From NCBI GenBank assembly GCA_046263755.1, contig JBJYZC010000006.1:1-64000 (forward strand): DNA of 64,000 nt. Reading direction: 5' to 3'. Shown piece after piece: positions 1 to 7,713 of this stretch. Each line of letters starts with the position of its first letter. The first letter of the stretch is position 1. The position numbers and the translations under genes are program-made. The notes under the pieces are model-generated. The model did no database searches, had not been told where the DNA came from, and worked only from the letters and a program-made list of their open reading frames with translations. The stretch is from Lachnocurva sp029100405. GTDB taxonomy: Bacteria; Bacillota; Clostridia; Lachnospirales; Lachnospiraceae.

Positions 1-46
1 AAAAAAAAAAGAACGACAGAACTGTAAAAACAATTCCATCGTTCTT
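1..46 (-). terminator. Rho-independent terminator of the leftmost minus operon
   Basis: Read on the minus strand, GAACGA pairs with TCGTTC around an A/T-rich loop and is followed by a run of ten T. It lies 20 bp after the stop of the 103-aa gene, so it ends the operon that starts near 3019. Confidence 0.8.
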
Positions 47-67
47 ATGGTTCGTTACCGGATGTTG

Positions 68-379
68 TTAACCGAGTCCGTATTCCCCTTCCAGTTTCTC
101 CCTCAGGTCGTCCGGCAGGTCGTCACCTTTCTCTGCAATGAAGTCTACTTCATGCGACAGAAAAATATCAAAACCGAAATGATCGGAGCAGTTCCAACGG
201 CGGACATAATCACCATCGCCATCCAGTCCGTTCGGAATGTCAGAAAGAATATCCTGTTCGGTTGGTAATGTTGTGTTGTCTACCGTGTCCAGTTCGGCAT
301 TCAGAATCTCGTTTCTTCTTTTCTGCATTTCGTTCAAACATTTGGCTACGACTGCTTTTCCGTTTCTCGTTAATTTCAT
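68..379 (-). CDS. Acidic small protein, paralogue of the 7714-7986 product
   Basis: A 103-aa acidic protein of unknown function. Residues 18-40 carry the pattern QKRRNEILNAELDT..TTLP, which the 90-aa product at 7714-7986 repeats as EKRKEILDAGLDT..TALP, so the two are paralogues in different operons. There is no signal peptide or membrane segment. It is the last gene of the pentapeptide-protein operon, 18 bp after the 43-aa gene, with a GGAGAGA ribosome site. Sequence and position show a real gene; nothing shows its job. Confidence 0.75.
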   Translation of the reverse strand: MKLTRNGKAVVAKCLNEMQKRRNEILNAELDTVDNTTLPTEQDILSDIPNGLDGDGDYVRRWNCSDHFGFDIFLSHEVDFIAEKGDDLPDDLREKLEGEYGLG

Positions 380-397
380 TTGTTTTCTCTCTCCTTG

Positions 398-529
398 TTA
401 ACGTTCCCACTCGCACTCTTCTTCCATGTCGTCACAGATTTCGGTACTCTTTAAGTACTCTTCATAGTTCTCGTAATGATATTCCGATTCCTGCTGAGTG
501 GTATTGTTCTCTTCCTTTGCATCCTTCAT
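398..529 (-). CDS. 43-aa acidic peptide, translationally coupled
   Basis: This short gene starts with MKDAKEENNTTQQ and ends with EEECEWER. Its ATG overlaps the TGA of the pentapeptide gene upstream (ATGA), which supports the start and suggests coupled translation. It is very acidic, with no motif I recognise. Placement between two genes of one operon is the main evidence that it is real. Confidence 0.65.
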   Translation of the reverse strand: MKDAKEENNTTQQESEYHYENYEEYLKSTEICDDMEEECEWER

Positions 530-1227
530 AGACTATACCCCTCTTCCAGTTCACTTGCCAGTTCATGACACAAATCTGCGGGAGTTTTTCCTGCCTTGTC
601 CTCGGCATACATTTTTGCATCGTCAAAGAAGGCGAGAGATGTATCGGTTCGATTCATTACAACGTCCGTCAGCTTTGCTCCTCCAAAGTTTGCACGAAGA
701 AGGTCGGTGTCAATGAACTCGGTCTTCTTGAATGTGGTGTCGGTAAATCCTGCATTGATACAGGTTGCATCCTCGAATGTAGAGGAAAGGAAGTGCCCTT
801 TGTCCATGTCTGCAAAATAGAGATTGGTATGGAGAAAGTAGGTGTCTGTGAACTCGCACTCCAAAAGCTTTCCCTGATACAGACTGGTAGACAAAAGCTT
901 TGCTCCGCTGAAATTACAGTCCGTGAGGTGTGAAAAGTCCAGTACGGTACGATTCAGGTCTGCGTGTACAAATCGGTTTCGTTCTCCACTCAGGAAGGAA
1001 CACTTGGCAAAGGTCAGATTACATTCACTAAGGTCACAATCCTTTAGGATGGAATTAACAAAAACGGCCTTGGACAGGTCTGCCCCATGAAAGTCAATGC
1101 CGTTTAGAATGCAGTTGGAAAAGTCTGCTCTCTTGTTCTCCCAATGCGGGACGTTCTGTGCCAAGAACATCTTGTGTTCGAGTAACTTCCGATCGACTTC
1201 TGCCTGTGTGAGTTCTGTATATGCCAT
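526..1227 (-). CDS. Pentapeptide-repeat protein (233 aa)
   Basis: Residues 30-210 are built from A(D/N)LXX-type pentapeptides (for example ADLSKAVF, CDLSECNLTF, ANFGGAKLTD). In this family the repeats fold into a right-handed four-sided beta-helix. Members include DNA-mimicking gyrase protectors and many scaffold proteins of unknown role. No signal peptide or membrane segment is visible. A GGGAGAG ribosome site precedes the ATG. It shares an operon with a second pentapeptide protein at 1732-2934, and their tight linkage suggests that they act together. Family certain, function unknown. Confidence 0.88.
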   Translation of the reverse strand: MAYTELTQAEVDRKLLEHKMFLAQNVPHWENKRADFSNCILNGIDFHGADLSKAVFVNSILKDCDLSECNLTFAKCSFLSGERNRFVHADLNRTVLDFSHLTDCNFSGAKLLSTSLYQGKLLECEFTDTYFLHTNLYFADMDKGHFLSSTFEDATCINAGFTDTTFKKTEFIDTDLLRANFGGAKLTDVVMNRTDTSLAFFDDAKMYAEDKAGKTPADLCHELASELEEGYSL

Positions 1228-1244
1228 GTGTTTATCTCTCCCTT

Positions 1245-1745
1245 TCAGCGTTCAAAGTCATAATCTTCCCTGTCCACCCTATCATAGCCAACCGGACAAC
1301 AAGTTGTCCGATTGGCATCAGTCGGATAGCAAGCTATCCGATCAACCTTGTCAGGGAGCTTTGCCTGCCCTTCCTCTCCACGCATATATCGGGTGATGGA
1401 CGCCATGCTCTCGATCTGTGCTCTTGCTTTCTTTGCCAGAGCGTCATCCATGTTTGTGACACCGTAGTAACTCTTTTCCGTTCTGCCATAGTCCAGTAGA
1501 CACACGAGTTTGTCGGGGTAAACCATGCCGTCCTTGTCAAAGAGGTCAGTACTCCGGTCAGCTCCTAAGAACTCCAGAATGCTCTGACACCGGGTTCGAT
1601 TACTGATGACATGGTCATTCTTCGGGGGCAGTCCGATGGAATACTGTAAGCCTGTCAGCGTTCTTCTGACACGGTCCAAGGCGTTATATTCCCGACTGGT
1701 AATGGGAGCATTCTCCCCTGCATGATAAATCTCATCTAATGTCAT
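1245..1745 (-). CDS. Unknown 166-aa protein with a hairpin-repeat-encoded tail
   Basis: No family recognised. I place the start at 1745 because GGTGAG lies a few bases before this ATG; it overlaps the upstream pentapeptide gene by 14 bp. Residues 1-125 look like an ordinary soluble helical protein. The tail (RIACYPTDANRTTCCPVGYDRV, residues about 133-154) is encoded by two 30-bp palindromic units also found as non-coding tandem repeats at 57845-57935. This suggests that a repeat was inserted in frame near the 3' end. The product ends 17 bp before the 233-aa pentapeptide gene. Confidence 0.75.
   Translation of the reverse strand: MTLDEIYHAGENAPITSREYNALDRVRRTLTGLQYSIGLPPKNDHVISNRTRCQSILEFLGADRSTDLFDKDGMVYPDKLVCLLDYGRTEKSYYGVTNMDDALAKKARAQIESMASITRYMRGEEGQAKLPDKVDRIACYPTDANRTTCCPVGYDRVDREDYDFER
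1294..1345. repeat. Two 30-bp hairpin units (CAAG-loop family) inside a gene
   Basis: Units begin at 1294 (GGACAA-CAAG-TTGTCC) and 1324 (GGATAG-CAAG-CTATCC), exactly 30 bp apart. The stem sequence differs between units but stays complementary, and the CAAG loop stays constant. The same family occurs at 57845-57935. Confidence 0.8.
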
Positions 1746-2934
1746 AAATCTCACCAGATTCTCTAATCTCGTATTCCGGTTCTAATTCCGGTGTTTCTTC
1801 CTTTGCTTCCTTGCCAAGAAGGGACTGGATCAAAGCCTGATTCTTTTGATCTCGTGTTTCCGCATTGTCTTTATGGTCCTTAAAGTGTTTCTCTGCACTT
1901 TCAAAAAGTTCTTTAGATTCTCTAAAGTCTCTCTCGATCGACTTGCTGAGATGCTTCTCCAGTTTGTTTCCCAGATTGGCCGCCATAACTACGCCTGCCA
2001 ATGCGTGCTTGGCAAGGGACTTGACCCCGCCTGTCATCTGCTTAGCAGCCTGCTTTGTCTTATGGAGCACCTTGGTAATGTCCTTCGTCAGGCGTTTCCC
2101 AAGATCACCGATCTTCTGGGTGACCGCCTTCTGCAATGCCATGGCCGTGCGGTAAAGACTCGACTGCTTTAGTAACCGTTCCGAGGTACGCTTGACCGTG
2201 GTGACGGGGGTAAGCCTGACATCGTTGGTCTCAAAGTTTCCTCTCGCACCCTTCATGGTTGTATGGTCATCCATCTGCACCGTTGCCATCTTGACTTTCT
2301 CCATCATGGCATCTTGAAAAACTGCCTTCACAAGGCTGACCTGATTCATCCGACTCAGGGTCATGTCGGCACGGGTGAAGTTACAGCCTTTCAGAATGAC
2401 CTTCTGGAAGGTTGTATTTCTGAGAACGGCATCCTGTAGAACCGCGTTCTGAAGGGAAGAATTCTGAAAGCTTGTCTTTCCGATGAACTTTCCCTTGGGC
2501 GTCTGAATGGCTGCCTGTGCATGGGTCAGGTCTGCACTGATCATGGTCACCTTCCGAAAAGTAGAATTGGTGAGCTTGGCATTCTGTAAGTTTGCTCCGT
2601 TCAGATTGACCTGTTCTAATGATGCGTTCTGCATCATAACGCCTTCCATCTTGGCATCTTTCATATTGCTCCATCCATTGATAGTCGCTCCATTCAGGTC
2701 TGCTTTGGTCAGGTCTGCTTCCTTACAGAACACGTTGGTCATCTGTGCCCCATGCAGGTTCGCATTCTGAAGGTTGGTCTGATACAGTAACACATTGAAC
2801 AGCCGGGCATCAGAAAAATCCATATCGTGCAAGTCCAGTCCGGACAAGTCTACATTCTCAAAGCTTGCACGGACACCGGAACGCTTGGCATCGTCCAAGG
2901 TCTTCTGCACCTCATCTCTCGTCATTTTCTCCAT
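1732..2934 (-). CDS. Pentapeptide-repeat protein with helical C-terminal region (400 aa)
   Basis: Residues about 30-265 are continuous pentapeptide repeats (VDLSGLDLHDMDFSD, TNLQNANLHGAQ and so on), predicted to form a beta-helix. Residues about 275-380 are a long basic-then-acidic helical region with many K, A and Q, possibly a coiled coil or a membrane-touching amphipathic stretch. I start at the ATG at 2934 because AGAGGAAA lies just upstream; an in-frame ATG at 2988 lacks a good site. It is the first gene after the CATAGAA-type box at 3019-3032. A structural or scaffold role fits, but nothing proves it. Confidence 0.88.
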   Translation of the reverse strand: MEKMTRDEVQKTLDDAKRSGVRASFENVDLSGLDLHDMDFSDARLFNVLLYQTNLQNANLHGAQMTNVFCKEADLTKADLNGATINGWSNMKDAKMEGVMMQNASLEQVNLNGANLQNAKLTNSTFRKVTMISADLTHAQAAIQTPKGKFIGKTSFQNSSLQNAVLQDAVLRNTTFQKVILKGCNFTRADMTLSRMNQVSLVKAVFQDAMMEKVKMATVQMDDHTTMKGARGNFETNDVRLTPVTTVKRTSERLLKQSSLYRTAMALQKAVTQKIGDLGKRLTKDITKVLHKTKQAAKQMTGGVKSLAKHALAGVVMAANLGNKLEKHLSKSIERDFRESKELFESAEKHFKDHKDNAETRDQKNQALIQSLLGKEAKEETPELEPEYEIRESGEIYDIR

Positions 2935-3018
2935 CGTAATTTCCTCTTTTCTTTTACCATTCACATTTTTCTCAACTTCCAAAAGCAAGGAAAAGGCTTT
3001 CGAAATTACTTACACATC

Positions 3019-3032
3019 TTCTATGCGTAAAA
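3019..3032 (-). promoter_or_regulatory. CATAGAA box upstream of the pentapeptide operon
   Basis: Minus-strand TTTTACGCATAGAA, 85 bp before the start at 2934. It is one of about fifteen copies of a box found in the same place before other operons. Confidence 0.7.
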
Positions 3033-3071
3033 TTTATGGAAAAAGTTCTGTTAGAACGAAGAGACACGGAC

Positions 3072-3096
3072 AAATGTATCTTTGTCCGCAAGTTGG
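3072..3096 (+). repeat. Left 25-bp inverted repeat of the invertible cassette
   Basis: It begins AAATGTATC, ends GCAAGTTGG and is identical to the minus-strand copy at 4180-4204. In frame it encodes NVSLSASW, as in the active gene. Confidence 0.9.
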
Positions 3097-3702
3097 GAAA
3101 AGATACAAAGTGGTTCCACAACGTTTACGGATCACGAAACATCAGGTGATTTCGCTAACATCAACTCATCTGTACGCATTTGGGCAAATTATATTCCGGG
3201 TGACCGATATATTACGGTTACATACCAATTAGACAATGTATGGTTTGGAAGCCATCCGAACATAGGTAGTGGATTTATCAATAGCAGTCTTTATATCGTA
3301 CCAACAAAAGTACCTTCTACTCCGCTTCGTACCAGATGGGATTATATTCCAGATACGGACAACGTAAATGTAGCTATGGCCGATATGAACACATGGGCTC
3401 GGCAAAACGGTTTATCTGATGGTTTTCTCGCTGTTTATCAAAGTGATAAAGATAGTGGTAATGTCGGAACAAATGGCGATTGGACGGACAGACGACAACA
3501 CTCTTATAACATTGATATTTCTTCTATATCGGCTGGACAAAGTCCTACGATACTTGTGTTGACAAAGAGATATTATATGTGGGGCCCCAATGCGATGAAT
3601 GGTCATAGTTATGTTCTCGTTGGCGACGCTCGACATCTTACAGCACAAGATTTGGGTATCAATCCGAAAATAGTAAACACTAACAATTCAATTACTCTAT
3701 AA
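3082..3702 (+). CDS. Silent alternative C-terminal cassette (about 206 aa)
   Basis: This frame is open from 3055 but has only a TTG at 3082, no ribosome site and no forward promoter; the nearby CATAGAA box points the other way. It therefore looks silent. It begins with NVSLSASW, as found inside the active gene, then diverges into a 200-residue domain rich in Y, W, N and S that resembles an extracellular beta-rich binding domain. Its last residues (NNSITL) echo the end of the active version (NRSITIN). I read it as the stored alternative 3' end of the 3742-6726 gene, not as an independent gene. Confidence 0.8.
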   Translation: MSASWEKIQSGSTTFTDHETSGDFANINSSVRIWANYIPGDRYITVTYQLDNVWFGSHPNIGSGFINSSLYIVPTKVPSTPLRTRWDYIPDTDNVNVAMADMNTWARQNGLSDGFLAVYQSDKDSGNVGTNGDWTDRRQHSYNIDISSISAGQSPTILVLTKRYYMWGPNAMNGHSYVLVGDARHLTAQDLGINPKIVNTNNSITL

Positions 3703-3707
3703 AACAG

Positions 3708-3737
3708 AAAGGAGATCCATGAACGGATCTCCTTTTT
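3708..3737. terminator. Bidirectional terminator shared by the two cassette ends
   Basis: GGAGATCC and GGATCTCC form a perfect 8-bp stem, with AAA on the left and TTTTT on the right. It sits between the stops at 3702 and 3742, so it can end either cassette. Confidence 0.85.
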
Positions 3738-3741
3738 ATTT

Positions 3742-6726
3742 CTAATTGATAGTGATGCTTCTGTTGGACGGTTCATAAGGCGACCAATAGTTATATGACT
3801 CATCAGAGTCGTAGCCAAAATCATGTCCAGCACCCTGGAAAACCGGATAATACTTGTTTGCTGTAAATCTTCCCGCCGGATCGTTTTTGGTAGTTTTTGT
3901 CCAGCCATATGTACTTGCAAACCAGTTTGCGAGAGTACCGTTAGCCCACTGATACGGATATTGCGTATCTGGAATAATATTTGCCTCGTCGTTTCGGTAT
4001 GCTTTTTCTGCGACTATACACGGGTCGCCAATATGTGCACCGCCGGTAGTCCATGTTTTTGTCGTCCATTGTTGCATCCATTCCGGATGTCCTGCAATCG
4101 CAGCATACGCTTCCGCAACCCAAACCCAATCCTTGATGTATGGATGATGCACAGTATGTGTTCCGCTCAAATACTGTGTCCAACTTGCGGACAAAGATAC
4201 ATTTTCATGATAGTTGGCACTAATGGTCACGTCTGCATACCGATCACTTCCTCCATTCACCGTCCATCCGGCAAAGGTATATCCGTCTCTGGTCGGTCTC
4301 GGGATCTTGTTCTCTGTACCGTAAACGTGTTCTTTCGGCTGATCGCTAATCGTACCACCATTCAAGTTGTAAGTGATGGTATAGTTGTGCGGAGTCCAGT
4401 TGGCACTATATTCCTTATCCCCGGTAGAACCCTTCGGAATGGTTACGGTATTCCCTTTGTCTGTTCCAGTCCAACCGTTCCAGTCATAGTGATCCTTTGC
4501 CGGAGTCGGAAGATTCCAGTCGGAAGACTCTATGGTGTAGGTTTTGGTAAACGTATCATTCCCTGCACTCCCCCATGTACCATCCGTAATCTTACCACCG
4601 TTCAGATGGATCTTTACCGTATAGGTAATCGGCTTCCATTGTGCATACAGAGTAACGGTTGCCTTGTCTGTTGCGGTCAGGTTCTCTACGCTCTGCTTAT
4701 CGCTATAAGCCGTTCCGCTTCCGTCTGCCTTGGTATTCCAACCGATGAAGGTATATCCCTTGCGGCTGAATCCGTTCGCTATCAATGCTTTGGCTTCGTC
4801 ATAGGTGAAGGACTGTCCTGCCGTATTGCCTGTTCCGCCATTCGGAGAAAAGGCAACATTGTAGGTATGCGGAGTCCACTCGGCATACAGAATGACGTTA
4901 CCACCGGCCGTCTTACACAGATCCTTGACCTTTGCCTGATCGGCATAGTGGTCTCCATTGCCATCAAAGTCGGTGTTCCATCCGGAAAAACTATAGCCGG
5001 TTAAGGAGAACTGATTCTTCGGCAGGGTGTAGGTCTGACCGAACTTCATCATGCCGGTTTTTTGCATACTGCCCTGTGTGGTTTCCGGAATACTGGTAAA
5101 GAAGATGTCATACGTTCCTGACCAGTTCGCCTTCAACGTAATGTCTCCGGTCGACTTCGTTCCAATCGTCAGGTCTTTCATTGGACTGTTCGAATAGGTC
5201 TTTCCTTCACAAGTGACCGTCCATCCCATGAAGGCATATCCGCTCTTCGTGACGTTCGGGACTTTCACGCCCTTTCCGCAGATATACTCACTCGGAAGAG
5301 GATCCTTCGATGATCCACCATCCAGTTGATAGGTGATGTTGTTATAGTAGACCTTGACGTTCTTTCCCTGCATCGCCGTGGTCGAGTCTTCATACACCGG
5401 AACTTTCGGTACCTGTTTGGTCTCTGTCACCGTCTTCTGCTCTCCGGGAACATAGACCTTCTTTGTTCCATGCTTTGTCACCGTCCGGGTACTGTTTCCG
5501 CCAAGTGTCACGATTTGTACCGGATTACTATGGTCAAGCATGGCTTCCTTTCCGGTCCAGTCGGTCGTCTTGGAATTGCTCCATTGGTCGGCTGCCTTGG
5601 CATAATACAGCCATCTTCCTTCGGCGGTCTCGGTATAGGTCTTTGTCTGCTCTGATGTCTCTCCGGAAAAGTTGAAGTTTTTAATGCAGGCAACTTCCCC
5701 GGTCAGAACGTCCTTCCGATACAGGCTGACGAGTTTCAGTCCGGAACCACGATCCTTTGCCTTGACCGTTACCGTCACATCTCCACGCTGCCATGTACCA
5801 ATCGGGGCAGCAGAAATGGATACGGTCGGCGGTTCCACATCCCGCCATTCCTTATGACCGCAGTCCTTACAATGGCGTTCCTGCCAACCGGGTTTGTTCG
5901 GATCGTCTTTCCATTCCGTAAAATGGTGATTGTCCGTTTCTTTATGACCGCAGTCCTTACAGTTCCTATGATGGGTATAGGCATTGTCCGAAACCCAAGG
6001 ACCATATTCATGCTGCCCGGTTTGCAGAGGATTGTTCTCAGATTTATGGTTACATCCGCCCTGATTCGTAGGTCTGGTACAGATGCGGTAATGATAAGCA
6101 CCATCCGACCGATCCATCCATCTGCTTGGCTGATGGCCAAGAGCATTCGTCTCATTTCCTCGGGTACCGTCTGAATAAGGGGTATAACCACCCGTGGTAC
6201 AGGTTGCAGGTACCGGGGGCAGGGGGTGAACGGCTCCCCCTTCCTCAGTTGTGATACCGGTCAGATAGTCATACGTTGTACCATTGGCGTAATAAGCACC
6301 GAATCTGTTTTGTGTGTACTTTCGAAGAAAATTTTGTAGACTGGGCCTATTCCAATCCCAACCGTTCGCTGCACCCGCCGCAACCGCATCTTTGAGACTG
6401 TGTCCTTTTCCTACATGGATATTACTGGTCTCAAACGGCAGGTTTCCGCTTGTACGATACGGTCCGAAGTCTTTCTGATTGCCCCAGTCAAAAGCTCCAA
6501 CGCCACCTCTGGTAGAATGAAAATGGGTGTAGATGCAGTTGTGAGCCGAATCATAAAGATAGTCCACCGTATAGACGTTTCCCGAATTATAGCTCGCTCC
6601 TCTACCGGGGTGAGTCGTTCCGGAATAAGCGAACGTGGTCGCAGGAGCAATGAAAAGCACCAAAAGCAGTAACAGGTACTTCCACGAGAACCGTTTCTGT
6701 TTTTCTTGGCACGAATGAATCTTCAT
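3742..6726 (-). CDS. Secreted InlB-repeat surface protein with switchable C-terminus (994 aa)
   Basis: The start at 6726 follows AAGGAGGAG. Residues 1-33 are a signal peptide (basic start, LLLLLVLF core, ATTFA end). Residues about 90-290 hold CxxCGHKE motifs (NCKDCGHKETDN, HCKDCGHKEWRD) that may bind metal, then an Ig-like stretch (PPTVSISAAPIGTWQRGD). From about residue 460 to 850 there are five InlB B-repeats (GYTFIGWNTKADGSG, LYAQW and similar), a fold used by surface adhesins. The last ~147 residues lie inside the invertible cassette after NVSLSASW. No LPXTG or C-terminal membrane anchor is visible. An adhesin or recognition protein whose tip changes by inversion is the best reading; the ligand is unknown. 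The gene for a 159-aa acidic protein lies 19 bp upstream. Confidence 0.9.
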   Translation of the reverse strand: MKIHSCQEKQKRFSWKYLLLLLVLFIAPATTFAYSGTTHPGRGASYNSGNVYTVDYLYDSAHNCIYTHFHSTRGGVGAFDWGNQKDFGPYRTSGNLPFETSNIHVGKGHSLKDAVAAGAANGWDWNRPSLQNFLRKYTQNRFGAYYANGTTYDYLTGITTEEGGAVHPLPPVPATCTTGGYTPYSDGTRGNETNALGHQPSRWMDRSDGAYHYRICTRPTNQGGCNHKSENNPLQTGQHEYGPWVSDNAYTHHRNCKDCGHKETDNHHFTEWKDDPNKPGWQERHCKDCGHKEWRDVEPPTVSISAAPIGTWQRGDVTVTVKAKDRGSGLKLVSLYRKDVLTGEVACIKNFNFSGETSEQTKTYTETAEGRWLYYAKAADQWSNSKTTDWTGKEAMLDHSNPVQIVTLGGNSTRTVTKHGTKKVYVPGEQKTVTETKQVPKVPVYEDSTTAMQGKNVKVYYNNITYQLDGGSSKDPLPSEYICGKGVKVPNVTKSGYAFMGWTVTCEGKTYSNSPMKDLTIGTKSTGDITLKANWSGTYDIFFTSIPETTQGSMQKTGMMKFGQTYTLPKNQFSLTGYSFSGWNTDFDGNGDHYADQAKVKDLCKTAGGNVILYAEWTPHTYNVAFSPNGGTGNTAGQSFTYDEAKALIANGFSRKGYTFIGWNTKADGSGTAYSDKQSVENLTATDKATVTLYAQWKPITYTVKIHLNGGKITDGTWGSAGNDTFTKTYTIESSDWNLPTPAKDHYDWNGWTGTDKGNTVTIPKGSTGDKEYSANWTPHNYTITYNLNGGTISDQPKEHVYGTENKIPRPTRDGYTFAGWTVNGGSDRYADVTISANYHENVSLSASWTQYLSGTHTVHHPYIKDWVWVAEAYAAIAGHPEWMQQWTTKTWTTGGAHIGDPCIVAEKAYRNDEANIIPDTQYPYQWANGTLANWFASTYGWTKTTKNDPAGRFTANKYYPVFQGAGHDFGYDSDESYNYWSPYEPSNRSITIN
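4180..4204 (-). repeat. Right 25-bp inverted repeat of the invertible cassette
   Basis: Identical in reverse to 3072-3096. It lies inside the 994-aa gene at the border between the last InlB repeat and the C-terminal domain, the position needed to swap that domain. Confidence 0.9.
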
Positions 6727-6745
6727 TCGTATCTCCTCCTTTCTG

Positions 6746-7225
6746 TCAGCGTATTGATTCCTCTCTGACCGCATGAACACGGCATTCGGGGTGGGACAGG
6801 ATGTCCTCTTCCTCTTCCTTGTCTTCTGATTCCGATTCCAAGGTCTCGGTTAGGTCCATGTCCTCTTCTTCCTGCATGACCTCTTCCTTCTCTTTCTCGG
6901 TAATGGAAGGTGTCTCTTTGACTCCTGTCTCTTTGATCTCGGTCTGCCCGTCATGCAGTTGTTTTGCCAGACGGTCTCTACTGTTCCTATTCTCCAACCG
7001 TTCCTGTGTCAATGCGGTATGGTAGCCGATCGACAACAGAATGGCATCCTGCACGATCTGAGAGGGATCCTGATACCTACGAATGACCGTTCCATTCATC
7101 AGCAGGGTAGGTTTCTTACCCACCGACAGGTCAAAGGACAGACCGTCTTTATAGACCTTTTCTACCCGATGCAGTTCTGCACGGATGTTGTCGATTCTTT
7201 CTTCTGGGATATTGGTTCTCTTCAT
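6746..7225 (-). CDS. Unknown 159-aa protein with acidic tail
   Basis: The start at 7225 (MKRTNIPEERI) follows AAAGGA. Residues 1-85 look like a compact soluble domain; residues 90-159 are dominated by E and D, probably disordered. No membrane segment or motif was recognised. It lies 19 bp before the InlB-repeat surface protein and is preceded by two CATAGAA boxes, so it is likely co-transcribed with that gene and may help make or regulate it. Confidence 0.7.
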   Translation of the reverse strand: MKRTNIPEERIDNIRAELHRVEKVYKDGLSFDLSVGKKPTLLMNGTVIRRYQDPSQIVQDAILLSIGYHTALTQERLENRNSRDRLAKQLHDGQTEIKETGVKETPSITEKEKEEVMQEEEDMDLTETLESESEDKEEEEDILSHPECRVHAVREESIR

Positions 7226-7251
7226 GGCAAAAATCCTTTCTGAAAACATTT

Positions 7252-7303
7252 CTGAGCCATTGCGTAGCAATGACGAGGAGTTAAAAACCGTAGGTTGAAC
7301 GTC
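7252..7303 (+). repeat. Double-hairpin element copy 1 (leader of the 7225 gene)
   Basis: It starts CTGAGCCATTGCGTAGCAATG, followed by GAGTTAAA and a second short inverted repeat. It lies between the promoter boxes and the start codon, so it would be part of the mRNA leader. Confidence 0.75.
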
Positions 7304-7311
7304 TCTATTTC

Positions 7312-7325
7312 TTCTATGCGTAAAA
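7312..7325 (-). promoter_or_regulatory. CATAGAA box (ACGC type)
   Basis: Minus-strand TTTTACGCATAGAA about 87 bp before the start at 7225. A second box lies 18 bp further upstream. Confidence 0.7.
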
Positions 7326-7342
7326 AATTCTTTTTCTTTCCG

Positions 7343-7356
7343 TTCTATGGTTAAAA
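7343..7356 (-). promoter_or_regulatory. CATAGAA box (AACC type)
   Basis: Minus-strand TTTTAACCATAGAA. This is the only place where both variants of the box stand in tandem. Confidence 0.7.
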
Positions 7357-7375
7357 AATAAAAAGAAAAAACTTG

Positions 7376-7412
7376 CTACAAAAAAAGAACCCTACCTGTC
7401 GGCAAGGCTCTC
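7376..7412 (-). terminator. Terminator of the 7986-7447 operon
   Basis: On the minus strand GAGCCTTGCC pairs (with G-U wobble) with GGTAGGGTTC across GACA and is followed by seven T. It lies just after the zinc-ribbon gene. Confidence 0.7.
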
Positions 7413-7446
7413 TTCTCTATGGAATACGGAATATGCTTTCGTAATT

Positions 7447-7674
7447 TCACTCCAAGGACAGACCATCACCATCTGCCTTTTCTTCCTCAGAGGTTTCCAA
7501 CTCCTCATTCTCGGTTTTCATGTCTTTGATATTCTTCTCTACCCACACCTTTTCATGGCTATACGCTCCACAAAGATGCGAGATTTCTGTACCACACTCA
7601 GGACAGACAGGTTTTCATGTTTTCATTCCATCGACGGCACAGCCCCAACAACCAACCTCTTCCTGTACTTTCAT
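7447..7674 (-). CDS. Zinc-ribbon protein with an in-frame UGA codon (75 codons)
   Basis: Starting at 7674 behind AGAGGG, the frame reads MKVQEEVGCWGCAVDGMKT, then TGA at 7615-7617, then KPVCPECGTEISHLCGAY and an acidic tail to TGA at 7447. The pairs CWGC and CPEC straddle the internal stop and would together make one zinc ribbon, so the two parts belong together. A Trp at the stop (KTWKPVCPECG) would fit well, since TGG to TGA is a single change. It may be a nonsense-mutated gene, readthrough, or much less likely selenocysteine. UGA is a normal stop elsewhere in the window. Confidence 0.6.
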
Positions 7675-7713
7675 TGTTTTTGCCCTCTTTTCTCTTTCCT
7701 TCTCAGAATGTCG

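Larger units (their letters stand above)
3072..4204. mobile_element. Invertible DNA segment swapping the C-terminus of the InlB-repeat protein
   Basis: The segment is bounded by perfect 25-bp inverted repeats and holds two convergent 3' coding ends with one shared terminator between them. In the present orientation the minus-strand gene reads into the right repeat and ends at 3742. Inversion would join the same N-terminal part, in the same frame (NVSLSASW), to the cassette that ends at 3702. No recombinase gene is recognisable in the window. Confidence 0.85.

Noticed and set aside
3082..3702. An independent secreted protein gene
   Set aside because: TTG start without ribosome site, no promoter, and its first residues equal an internal part of the InlB-repeat gene.
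3823..5004. A 393-codon plus-strand frame opposite the InlB-repeat gene
   Set aside because: It is an antisense shadow of a strongly supported gene; no promoter or ribosome site.
7447..7674. Genome-wide recoding of UGA as an amino acid
   Set aside because: UGA ends many genes here, often in ATGA overlaps that fix both stop and next start.
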